5,166 nt of DNA from assembly GCA_900552995.1 (NCBI GenBank), contig USBX01000084.1, positions 1 to 5,166 of the forward strand, read 5' to 3'. This document shows, piece after piece, positions 1-5,137 of the stretch. Every line of letters starts with the position of its first letter. Position 1 is the first letter of the stretch. Origin of the DNA: an uncultured Collinsella sp. Its GTDB lineage: Bacteria > Actinomycetota > Coriobacteriia > Coriobacteriales > Coriobacteriaceae. The position numbers and the translations under genes were made by a program. The notes under the pieces were generated by a model. It made no database searches and was not told where the DNA came from. It was given only the letters and a program-made list of their open reading frames with translations.

Positions 1-11
1 GGGAGCCATAC

Positions 12-1493
12 ATGCGCCAGGGTTTCGACAACGCGAAGTATATCGAGCTGCAGGCCGCTCATATTAAGGAGCGCATCTCGCAGTTTGGCGGCAAACTCTA
101 TTTGGAGTTTGGCGGCAAGCTGTTTGACGACTATCACGCGAGTCGCGTGCTGCCGGGTTTTGAACCGGACAGCAAGTTCCGCATGCTCAAGAGCATTGCC
201 GATGACGTTGAGGTCATCATCGCGATCAACGCGAACCACATCGAGAAGAATAAGGCCCGTGGCGACCTGGGCATTACCTATGACGAGGACGTCTTGCGCC
301 TGGTCGACCTGTTCCGCGGCAACGGTTTTGCTGTCGCGGCCGTGGTTATCACCCAGTACGCCGGCCAGCCCGCCGCCGATGTGTTCCGCAATCGCCTGAA
401 CGCGCTCGGCATTCCCGCCAAGTTGCACTATCCCATCGAGGGCTATCCGCACGACGTCGACCTGATCGTGTCCGACGACGGCTATGGCAAGAACGAGTTT
501 GTCGAGACCACTCGTCCGCTCGTCGTGGTCACCGCGCCGGGTCCTGGTTCAGGTAAGCTCGCCACCTGCCTGTCTCAGCTCTATCACGAGCACAAGCACG
601 GCACCGCCGCCGGCTACGCCAAGTTCGAGACTTTCCCGGTCTGGAACCTTCCCCTCACGCATCCGGTCAACATCGCCTACGAGGCGGCCACGGCCGACCT
701 CGACGATGCGAATATCATCGACTCCTTCCACTTGGAGGCCTACAACAAGACCACGGTCAACTACAACCGTGACGTCGAGGCCTTCCCGGTGGTCCGTGCC
801 CTGATGGAAAAGATCCTGGGCAAGAGCCCCTACCAGAGCCCCACCGACATGGGCGTCAACATGGTCGGTTTTGCCATCACCGATGACGATGCCTGCCGCG
901 ACGCTTCCAAGATGGAGATCGTCCGCCGCTACTTTACCGCGGTCGAAAATGTGCGCCGTACCGGCGTGGGCGATGAGCAAGTCGACCGTCTCAAGATCAT
1001 TATGAAGAAGGCCGGTATCGACAAGAATTACTCGCCGGCACGCTCGGCCGCCCTTACCAGGGAGCAGCTGACGGGTGGCCCCGTGGGCGCCATGGTCATG
1101 CCCGACGGCTCCGTGGTGACCGGCAAGACTTCCACGCGCCTGGGCGCCGCGAGCTCGCTCATCATGAATGCACTTAAGCATGTCTCGGGCGTTGACCTTG
1201 AGCTCGAGGTCATTAGCGATGAGGCGATCGAGCCTATCAGCAAGCTCAAGACGCATTTCCTGGGTAGCAAGAACCCGCGCCTGCACACCGACGAGACGCT
1301 TATGGCGCTCTCGATCACCTCGGCAACGAGCGAGACGGCGGCCCGCGTCCTTTCGGGCCTGGAGCAGCTGCGCGGTTGCGATGCCTTTTTTAGCGTGATT
1401 ATCTCGCCGACGGACGAGACGGTGCTGCGCAAGCTGGGCATCAACGTGTGCTGCGAGCCCAAGTTCGAGCGCCGTGGCTTCTTCCACCGCTAA
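12..1493 (+). CDS. DUF1846 (UPF0371) family protein, function unknown, complete
   Basis: This is a 493-residue protein of the DUF1846/UPF0371 family, recognised from its overall sequence and full-length size (family members are about 490-500 residues). The N-terminus MRQGFDNAKY matches the usual family start, and GGGAG at positions 1-5 lies six bases before the ATG, so the start is well supported although the window begins only 11 bases upstream. Conserved blocks include KLYLEFGGKL (28-37), RVLPGF (45-50), KARGDLGITYD (81-91), a glycine-rich TAPGPGSGKLATCLSQLYHE (174-193), DSFHLEAYNKTTVNYNRD (237-254) and SPTDMGVN (276-283). GPGSGK (177-182) resembles a nucleotide-binding P-loop, but ATP use is unproven for the family, and an old 'ATP-dependent peptidase' label has no clear support. 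No signal peptide or membrane segment is visible, so it is probably cytosolic. It is followed by its own terminator and appears to be the last or only gene of its transcript. The family call is confident; the biochemical role is unknown. Confidence 0.93.
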   Translation: MRQGFDNAKYIELQAAHIKERISQFGGKLYLEFGGKLFDDYHASRVLPGFEPDSKFRMLKSIADDVEVIIAINANHIEKNKARGDLGITYDEDVLRLVDLFRGNGFAVAAVVITQYAGQPAADVFRNRLNALGIPAKLHYPIEGYPHDVDLIVSDDGYGKNEFVETTRPLVVVTAPGPGSGKLATCLSQLYHEHKHGTAAGYAKFETFPVWNLPLTHPVNIAYEAATADLDDANIIDSFHLEAYNKTTVNYNRDVEAFPVVRALMEKILGKSPYQSPTDMGVNMVGFAITDDDACRDASKMEIVRRYFTAVENVRRTGVGDEQVDRLKIIMKKAGIDKNYSPARSAALTREQLTGGPVGAMVMPDGSVVTGKTSTRLGAASSLIMNALKHVSGVDLELEVISDEAIEPISKLKTHFLGSKNPRLHTDETLMALSITSATSETAARVLSGLEQLRGCDAFFSVIISPTDETVLRKLGINVCCEPKFERRGFFHR

Positions 1494-1512
1494 GCCTGGA
1501 TAAATTGGTCTG

Positions 1513-1551
1513 AAAGGGGCGCATCGGATATACATTCGGTGTGCCCCTTTT
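1513..1551 (+). terminator. Intrinsic terminator after the DUF1846 gene
   Basis: AAAGGGGCGCA (1513-1523) pairs with TGTGCCCCTTT (1540-1550). Pairing continues inward to 1529/1534 around a four-base loop, giving a 17-bp stem that includes three G-U pairs. The 3' side runs into TTTTAT. The hairpin starts 20 bases after the TAA stop. The T-run is short, but stem length and position fit a rho-independent terminator for the upstream gene. Confidence 0.8.
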
Positions 1552-1564
1552 ATCAACAAAGCTA

Positions 1565-1623
1565 CCGTTTAACCTAAAAATAGCCCGTTTACCTGCCTAT
1601 AAGCGATTTGGGCGGTATACAAT
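1565..1623 (+). promoter_or_regulatory. Weak promoter candidate with a direct repeat, upstream of the winged-helix gene
   Basis: This AT-richer stretch lies between the terminator and the winged-helix gene, where a promoter is expected. TATACAAT at 1616-1623 contains overlapping -10-like hexamers (TATACA, TACAAT), but no good -35 is seen at 16-18 bases. Two near-identical copies, CCGTTTAACCT (1565-1575) and CCGTTTACCT (1585-1594), start 20 bases apart, about two helical turns. That spacing would suit a protein-binding site. The promoter call rests mainly on position and the -10-like bases. Confidence 0.3.
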
Positions 1624-1655
1624 AACCCTAACTGTTTCATCCTTTTGCGGGGATG

Positions 1656-1687
1656 CCGCATGATGGATGTTGCCGGCCATCATGGGG
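1656..1687 (+). repeat. Inverted repeat in the leader of the winged-helix gene
   Basis: CATGATGG (1659-1666) and CCATCATG (1677-1684) are perfect inverted copies with a 10-base spacer. One mismatch further out, CC (1656-1657) pairs with GG (1686-1687). There is no T-tail, so it is not a terminator. It could be an operator for a dimeric regulator, perhaps the adjacent winged-helix protein, or an RNA hairpin in the leader. Confidence 0.45.
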
Positions 1688-1723
1688 TGTGCCGGTCGCG
1701 CACGGTGCAGGTGATGCCCGTGC
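1687..1723 (+). other. Two overlapping, mutually exclusive small hairpins in the leader
   Basis: GTGTGC (1687-1692) can pair with GCGCAC (1698-1703) around a five-base loop. Alternatively GCACGG (1700-1705) can pair with CCGTGC (1718-1723), extended by GCA (1707-1709) with TGC (1715-1717). Bases 1700-1703 belong to both, so the two folds exclude each other. Both lie just upstream of the Shine-Dalgarno at 1732. This is seen by base pairing only; no known riboswitch class is recognised. Confidence 0.3.
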
Positions 1724-1731
1724 TCGGTTTG

Positions 1732-1737
1732 AGGAGG
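1732..1737 (+). promoter_or_regulatory. Shine-Dalgarno that fixes the start of the winged-helix gene
   Basis: AGGAGG lies five bases before the ATG at 1743 and is a full match to the anti-Shine-Dalgarno core. An in-frame ATG at 1653 would add 30 residues but has only a G-run touching the codon, and the extra residues look like translated leader. The site therefore decides for 1743. Confidence 0.85.
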
Positions 1738-1742
1738 CTGCC

Positions 1743-2081
1743 ATGGCTGGCAAGGGTCGTGCGAGTGTCAACGATATGAAGCGTGTCGAGGTGCTGGTGT
1801 TGATGGAGATCGACCGGCAAACCGAAGACAATGGCGGGCCGTATGGTTTCTCGCGCAAAACGCTTGCCGAGCGCGTGGGGGTTTCGCCGTATCGTGCCCG
1901 CGCCGCAATCGATCGCTTGGATTCCGAAGGCATGATTGATGTCGTCTCGCGTTATAGCGACGACGGCGGTCAGCTTGCAAATGGCATTTGCCTCACCGAA
2001 CATGGCAAGTGGTATCTTGAGGGCGTCCGTACCGGCATGCTCGTTCAAGAAATGCTCGAGGACGAGGTTGCTGATCGATAG
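1743..2081 (+). CDS. Small winged-helix DNA-binding protein, probable transcription regulator
   Basis: This is a 112-residue cytosolic protein with the look of a winged helix-turn-helix domain and little else. A first helix covers about residues 10-27. The helix-turn-helix is about 37-61: FSRKTLAERVG, a turn at VSP, then the recognition helix YRARAAIDRLDSEG. The wing is about 64-85 (MIDVVSRYSDDGGQLANGICLT), followed by a C-terminal helix (EHGKWYLEGVRTGMLVQEMLEDEV) that could mediate dimerisation. The pattern of LAERVGVSPYRARAAIDRL followed by a wing resembles GntR-, MarR- or PadR-like folds, but no family-specific ligand domain is present and I cannot name a family. It has a strong Shine-Dalgarno and is transcribed alone, between terminators at 1513-1551 and 2106-2138. 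Inverted repeats in its own leader are candidates for autoregulation. Targets and effector are unknown. It is confidently a real gene; DNA binding is inferred from the fold. Confidence 0.82.
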   Translation: MAGKGRASVNDMKRVEVLVLMEIDRQTEDNGGPYGFSRKTLAERVGVSPYRARAAIDRLDSEGMIDVVSRYSDDGGQLANGICLTEHGKWYLEGVRTGMLVQEMLEDEVADR

Positions 2082-2105
2082 CAGCATGTAACCCTTGCCA
2101 TAGCG

Positions 2106-2138
2106 ACGCCGCCTGGGAAACCGGGCGGCGTTTTGTTT
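2106..2138 (+). terminator. Strong intrinsic terminator after the winged-helix gene
   Basis: ACGCCGCCTGG (2106-2116) pairs with CCGGGCGGCGT (2121-2131), giving 11 bp with one G-U pair, closed by a GAAA tetraloop of the stable GNRA type. The tail is TTTTGTTT (2131-2138). It starts 25 bases after the TAG stop. It separates the winged-helix transcript from pyrG. Confidence 0.92.
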
Positions 2139-2172
2139 CAAGATTGAGAAATGCAATCGCACGCGAGAAAAA

Positions 2173-2204
2173 TTGCGAACGGTCCGCGGCGCGAGTATTA
2201 CAAT
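2173..2204 (+). promoter_or_regulatory. Probable pyrG-xerD promoter
   Basis: TTGCGA (2173-2178) matches the -35 consensus at four of six bases and is separated by 17 bases from TATTAC (2196-2201), a four-of-six -10. An overlapping TACAAT (2199-2204) is a better -10 but gives a 20-base spacer. Transcription would start near 2208-2212, leaving a leader of about 50 bases. It lies between a terminator and pyrG, exactly where a promoter is needed. GCAAT (2153-2157) and ATTGC (2172-2176) form an inverted repeat touching the -35. Confidence 0.5.
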
Positions 2205-2209
2205 GAAGA

Positions 2210-2241
2210 CCCGTAAGATGTGGATAAACAACTTCTACGGG
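2210..2241 (+). other. Hairpin at the 5' end of the pyrG leader
   Basis: CCCGTA (2210-2215) pairs perfectly with TACGGG (2236-2241). After a bulged A, GA (2217-2218) pairs with TC (2234-2235), and GT (2220-2221) can pair with AC (2231-2232). It would sit at or within a few bases of the predicted RNA 5' end and stops before the weak Shine-Dalgarno (AGG, 2248-2250). There is no T-run, so it is not a terminator. It may protect the RNA end or tune translation. Confidence 0.35.
2219..2227 (-). promoter_or_regulatory. Perfect DnaA-box 9-mer in the pyrG leader
   Basis: The + strand reads TGTGGATAA, so the - strand carries TTATCCACA, the strict consensus DnaA box. It lies about 10-20 bases downstream of the predicted pyrG transcription start and 32 bases before the ATG, in the loop region of the leader hairpin. 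I see no second box nearby, so this is not an origin. Whether DnaA binds here is untested. Confidence 0.45.
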
Positions 2242-2259
2242 AAGCGCAGGTAACTCAAT

Positions 2260-3921
2260 ATGACCAAGCATGTGTTCGTAACCGGTGGCGTGGTTTCGTC
2301 CCTGGGCAAGGGTATTACCGCGGCCTCGCTGGGCCGTCTGCTCAAGTCGCGTGGCTACAAAGTAACGATGCAGAAGGCCGACCCGTATCTGAACGTCGAC
2401 CCCGGTACCATGAGCCCCTTCCAGCATGGTGAGGTCTTCGTTACCGAGGATGGTTACGAGTCCGACCTGGACCTGGGTCATTACGAGCGCTTTATTGATG
2501 AGAACCTGACCCGCGATTCCAACTTTACGACCGGCGCCATCTATAAGAGCTTGATCGCCCGCGAGCGTCGCGGCGACTTTTTGGGCGGTACCGTGCAGGT
2601 GATTCCCCACGTCACCAATGCCATTAAGGACAAGTTCCGCCGCATTGAGGAGCAGACCGGCTCCGATGTAGTCATCACCGAGCTGGGCGGCACGATCGGT
2701 GACATCGAGTCCCAACCGTTTGTCGAGGCCATCCGTCAGTACCGCAAGGAGGCCGGCCCCGAGAACGTCTGCTACATCCACGTGTCGCTCGTTCCCTATA
2801 TCGCCGCCGCCCACGAGGTCAAGACCAAGCCCACGCAGCATTCCGTCAAGGAGCTCCGCAGCTTTGGCATCCAGCCCGATATCATCGTGCTGCGCTCCGA
2901 CCACCATATCGATGACGCTATCCGCGGAAAGATCGCAAGCTTCTGCGACGTCGACACCGATTGTGTCTTTACCAACGAGGACTGCGCGAGCATCTACGAT
3001 GTTCCGCAGTTGCTTGCCGAGCAGGACTTTGACCTGCGCATTTGCGAGCGCCTGGGTCTGGACCCGCGTGAGCGCGACATGAGCGAGTGGAACGAGTTCC
3101 TGCGCAAACAGAATCACGCCAACCATCACGCCGACAAGGTGAAGATTGCCGTCGTGGGTAAGTACACGCAGCTGCCCGATGCGTACCTGTCGGTTATCGA
3201 GGCCCTGCACCATGCGGGCGTCTTCTACGATCGCCATGTGGACGTCCAGCTGGTCGACGGCGAGAGCCTCGACGAGCAGAACGTCTCCGAGGTCCTGGGT
3301 GACGCCTCGGGCATCTTGGTCCCTGGCGGCTTTGGCAAGCGCGCCCTGGAGGGCAAGATCCTCGCGGCCGAGTTTGCCCGTGAGCACAAGATTCCGTATC
3401 TGGGCATTTGCCTGGGTATGCAGGTGGCCGTGTGCGAATTTGCTCGCAACGTCGTCGGCCTTGCCGGCGCCAGCTCTTCCGAGTTCGATCCGGACGGCCC
3501 GTATAGTGTCATCGACCTGATGAGCTCGCAGGAGGACGTGACCGAGAAGGGCGGCACCATGCGCCTGGGCGCCTATCCGTGCAAGCTCGCCGCCGATACC
3601 CTCGCTCGCGAGGCATATGGCGAGGAGCTCGTCTACGAGCGTCACCGTCATCGCTTTGAGTTCAACAACGCCTTCCGTGACCAGCTCGAGGGCGCTGGTC
3701 TGGTTATCTCGGGTCTTTCGCCCGACGAGCGCCTGGTCGAGATGGTCGAGCTGCCGCGCGACGTGCATCCGTGGTATGTGGCAACCCAGGCTCATCCCGA
3801 GTTCAAGAGCCGCCCGACCAACCCGCAGCCGCTGTTCCGCGAGTTCGTGCGCGCTTCGATCGGCCAGCACGAGGGTGTCGACCGTCTGCAGGTGACGCCC
3901 ATGAACCTCGCTACGGACTAA
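2260..3921 (+). CDS. pyrG: CTP synthase (glutamine-hydrolysing)
   Basis: CTP synthase converts UTP to CTP using ATP and the amide nitrogen of glutamine, the last step of de novo pyrimidine nucleotide synthesis; it acts in the cytosol as a tetramer, or as filaments when inhibited. The 553-residue protein is full length. The N-terminal synthetase domain (about 1-280) starts with the P-loop GGVVSSLGKG (9-18) and has KADPYLNVDPGTMSP (39-53), DLDLGHYERF (69-78), the metal-binding ELGGTIGDIES (141-151) and the UTP/CTP-binding KTKPTQ (188-193). The C-terminal class I glutamine amidotransferase domain (about 294-535) has the oxyanion segment PGGFG (355-359), nucleophile Cys384 in GICLGMQ, and His512/Glu514 in HPEF, so the triad is intact. 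The ATG matches the family's usual start (MTKHVFVTGG); its Shine-Dalgarno is modest, AGG nine bases upstream. Codon use is strongly biased, as expected of a well-expressed housekeeping gene. The leader lacks the initial GGGC run and downstream terminator of the Bacillus subtilis CTP attenuator. xerD follows after two bases. Confidence 0.98.
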   Translation: MTKHVFVTGGVVSSLGKGITAASLGRLLKSRGYKVTMQKADPYLNVDPGTMSPFQHGEVFVTEDGYESDLDLGHYERFIDENLTRDSNFTTGAIYKSLIARERRGDFLGGTVQVIPHVTNAIKDKFRRIEEQTGSDVVITELGGTIGDIESQPFVEAIRQYRKEAGPENVCYIHVSLVPYIAAAHEVKTKPTQHSVKELRSFGIQPDIIVLRSDHHIDDAIRGKIASFCDVDTDCVFTNEDCASIYDVPQLLAEQDFDLRICERLGLDPRERDMSEWNEFLRKQNHANHHADKVKIAVVGKYTQLPDAYLSVIEALHHAGVFYDRHVDVQLVDGESLDEQNVSEVLGDASGILVPGGFGKRALEGKILAAEFAREHKIPYLGICLGMQVAVCEFARNVVGLAGASSSEFDPDGPYSVIDLMSSQEDVTEKGGTMRLGAYPCKLAADTLAREAYGEELVYERHRHRFEFNNAFRDQLEGAGLVISGLSPDERLVEMVELPRDVHPWYVATQAHPEFKSRPTNPQPLFREFVRASIGQHEGVDRLQVTPMNLATD

Positions 3922-3923
3922 GG

Positions 3924-4865
3924 GTGCCGGCGAATAAGGAACATACCGAAGCTACTCCCTCGTCGCTCGCCGTGGCGGCGGGGGAGTATCTCGATTACCT
4001 CGCGGTCGAGCGGGGCTTGGCGCGCAACACGATTGCGGCCTATCGTCGTGACCTGACGACGTACTGCGCCTATCTGGAGCGGGCTGACATTGCGTCTTTT
4101 GAAGAGGTGACCCGTCAGGTCGTGGAGGGCTTTGTTGCCGATCGCCGCGACGGAGGCTATTCCGACGCCTCGGTGGAGCGCGCGCTTGCTGCCGTGAAGG
4201 GCCTGCATGCCTTTTTGGTGCGCGATGGGGCCGTGGCCCAAAACCCGACGGCGGCGTTGCGCCTGCCCAAAAAGGCAGATCGCCTGCCGGAATACCTTTC
4301 GGTGGAGGACGTCTCGGCACTGCTCGATCAAGACTTTCCCGAGGGCGAGATGGGACTGCGCGATCACGCCATCTTGGAAGTGCTTTACGGTTGCGGCTTG
4401 CGCGTGAGTGAGCTGGTTGGGCTCGATGTGGGCGATATCCATATCGACGATGGCTTTGTGCTCGTTCGTGGTAAGGGCTCAAAGGAACGCCTGTCACCGC
4501 TGGTGGGAAGCGCGGCGCGAGCTCTGACGCTCTATGTAACTGAGGGGCGTTCTCGCTTGGCGGCCCATGCCCGCGGAACCGAGACCTCGGCGGTCTTTTT
4601 AAATAAGAACGGCCGCCGTCTGTCGCGCCAGGGCATTCATGCCATCTGTGAGCGCTACGGGCGCCAGGTGGGGCTGGTGGGACTCCATCCCCACACGCTG
4701 CGTCACTCCTTTGCCACCCATATGCTTGCGGGCGGCGCAGACCTCCGTGTGCTACAGGAGATCTTGGGACATGCCGATATATCGACCACGCAGGTCTACA
4801 CGCATGTCGACCGAACGCAACTGACCGAGGTCTATCTGGCGGCGCATCCGCTGGCGCATCGTTAA
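3924..4865 (+). CDS. xerD: Tyrosine recombinase XerD (chromosome-dimer resolution)
   Basis: This is a 313-residue tyrosine recombinase. XerD, usually with XerC, exchanges strands at dif near the replication terminus to resolve chromosome dimers, normally under FtsK control. The N-terminal SAM-like core-binding domain covers about 17-101 (EYLDYLAVERGLARNTIAAYRRDL), and the catalytic domain about 122-305. All six active-site residues are present: Arg160 (GLRVSE), Lys184 (GKGSKER), His257 and Arg260 (HPHTLRHSFATH), His283 (LGH) and nucleophile Tyr292 (VYTHV). Their spacing matches Escherichia coli XerD. The GTG at 3924 is chosen because it lies two bases after the pyrG stop; an ATG at 3771 would overlap pyrG by about 150 bases. 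Only a weak CGGA (3914-3917) precedes it, so translation is probably coupled to pyrG. The ending YTHVDRTQLTEVYLAAHP fits XerC or XerD; XerD is preferred because of the pyrG neighbourhood, as actinobacterial xerD lies near pyrG. The lack of integrase-type extra domains or att sites argues against a phage integrase. Confidence 0.9.
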   Translation: MPANKEHTEATPSSLAVAAGEYLDYLAVERGLARNTIAAYRRDLTTYCAYLERADIASFEEVTRQVVEGFVADRRDGGYSDASVERALAAVKGLHAFLVRDGAVAQNPTAALRLPKKADRLPEYLSVEDVSALLDQDFPEGEMGLRDHAILEVLYGCGLRVSELVGLDVGDIHIDDGFVLVRGKGSKERLSPLVGSAARALTLYVTEGRSRLAAHARGTETSAVFLNKNGRRLSRQGIHAICERYGRQVGLVGLHPHTLRHSFATHMLAGGADLRVLQEILGHADISTTQVYTHVDRTQLTEVYLAAHPLAHR

Positions 4866-4898
4866 CACATCGCTGGCCTGCATATTTATAGGTATTTG

Positions 4899-4968
4899 GG
4901 GACGGGCCCCAGATTGCTGCGGCGTGCTTTTGCGCGCGCATGGGCAATCTGGGGCCCGTCCCATTTTT
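4899..4968 (+). terminator. Long perfect palindrome with T-tail after xerD; terminator, possibly a REP-like element
   Basis: GGGACGGGCCCCAGATTGC (4899-4917) and its exact reverse complement (4944-4962) make a 19-bp perfect stem. Inside it, TGCGGCGTGC (4918-4927) pairs with GCGCGCGCA (4932-4940) with one bulge and one G-U, around a TTTT loop. The right arm runs into ATTTTT (4963-4968). Position, 33 bases after the xerD stop, and the T-tail fit the operon terminator. The stem is far longer than termination needs, and the paired GGGACGGG outer arms resemble short palindromic repeats scattered between genes in many bacteria. Copy number cannot be judged from one window. Confidence 0.8.
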
Positions 4969-5089
4969 CGCCACTTGTCGTCGCGGTGGTGGGCCGCACG
5001 TGCCTTGGGTGGGGGAGTTTGGGGGCGATGTGAACGCCATGTAAAAGGACGCAAAAATCGCCTCAAGGTCAACTTGAAGGTTGAGGTTG
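4969..5089. other. Intergenic stretch with no recognisable gene, G-runs and TTGA-type repeats
   Basis: No open frame here has a Shine-Dalgarno or a recognisable product. Visible structure includes G-runs at 5007-5025, a GGCGAT/ATCGCC inverted repeat (5024-5029 with 5057-5062), and a run of related units CTTGAAGG, TTGAGG, TTGAAAGG (5073-5094). CCTCAA (5061-5066) pairs with TTGAGG (5081-5086), with nested dyads TCAAG/CTTGA and TCAAC/GTTGA. This could be a regulatory or leader region for a gene beyond the contig end. Function unknown. Confidence 0.4.
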
Positions 5090-5123
5090 AAAGGCGGGGT
5101 GCCACAGGTGGCATCCCGCCTTT
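5090..5123. terminator. Strong hairpin near the contig end, terminator-like
   Basis: AAAGGCGGGGTGCCA (5090-5104) pairs with TGGCATCCCGCCTTT (5109-5123): 15 bp with one G-U pair and a CAGG loop. Only three T follow the stem on either strand, so direction is uncertain. It could end an unseen small transcript from the left, a convergent gene from the right, or act as an attenuator for a gene beyond the contig. Confidence 0.55.
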
Positions 5124-5137
5124 GCTGTAAACACAAC

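Noticed and set aside
549..1559. A 336-residue open frame on the minus strand
   Set aside because: It is antisense to the DUF1846 gene, starts within the hairpin terminator region, and shows no recognisable family.
1653..1742. An upstream in-frame ATG giving a 142-residue winged-helix protein
   Set aside because: It has no properly spaced Shine-Dalgarno, and the added residues look like translated leader, while ATG 1743 has a full AGGAGG.
2219..2227. A replication origin at the DnaA box
   Set aside because: There is only one box, no AT-rich unwinding region, and no dnaA, dnaN or similar neighbours.
1993..3870. A 625-residue open frame on the minus strand, covering most of pyrG
   Set aside because: It is antisense to a certain gene; long stop-free antisense frames are expected from high-GC codon bias. 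It has no recognisable product and overlaps the terminator and promoter region at 2106-2204.
3771..3923. An upstream ATG start for xerD inside pyrG
   Set aside because: It would overlap pyrG by about 150 bases, and the extra 51 residues have no resemblance to the recombinase family.
3924..4865. A phage or island integrase instead of XerD
   Set aside because: It has the compact Xer length and a housekeeping operon partner, and no adjacent tRNA, att repeats or phage genes are seen.
4991..5025. A G-quadruplex from the G-runs
   Set aside because: Four G-runs exist only if a 13-base loop is allowed; the motif is weak and G-rich sequence is common here.
5028..5044. Two start-stop mini-frames (ATGTGA at 5028 and ATGTAA at 5039)
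   Set aside because: No Shine-Dalgarno is correctly placed, and such pairs arise easily by chance.
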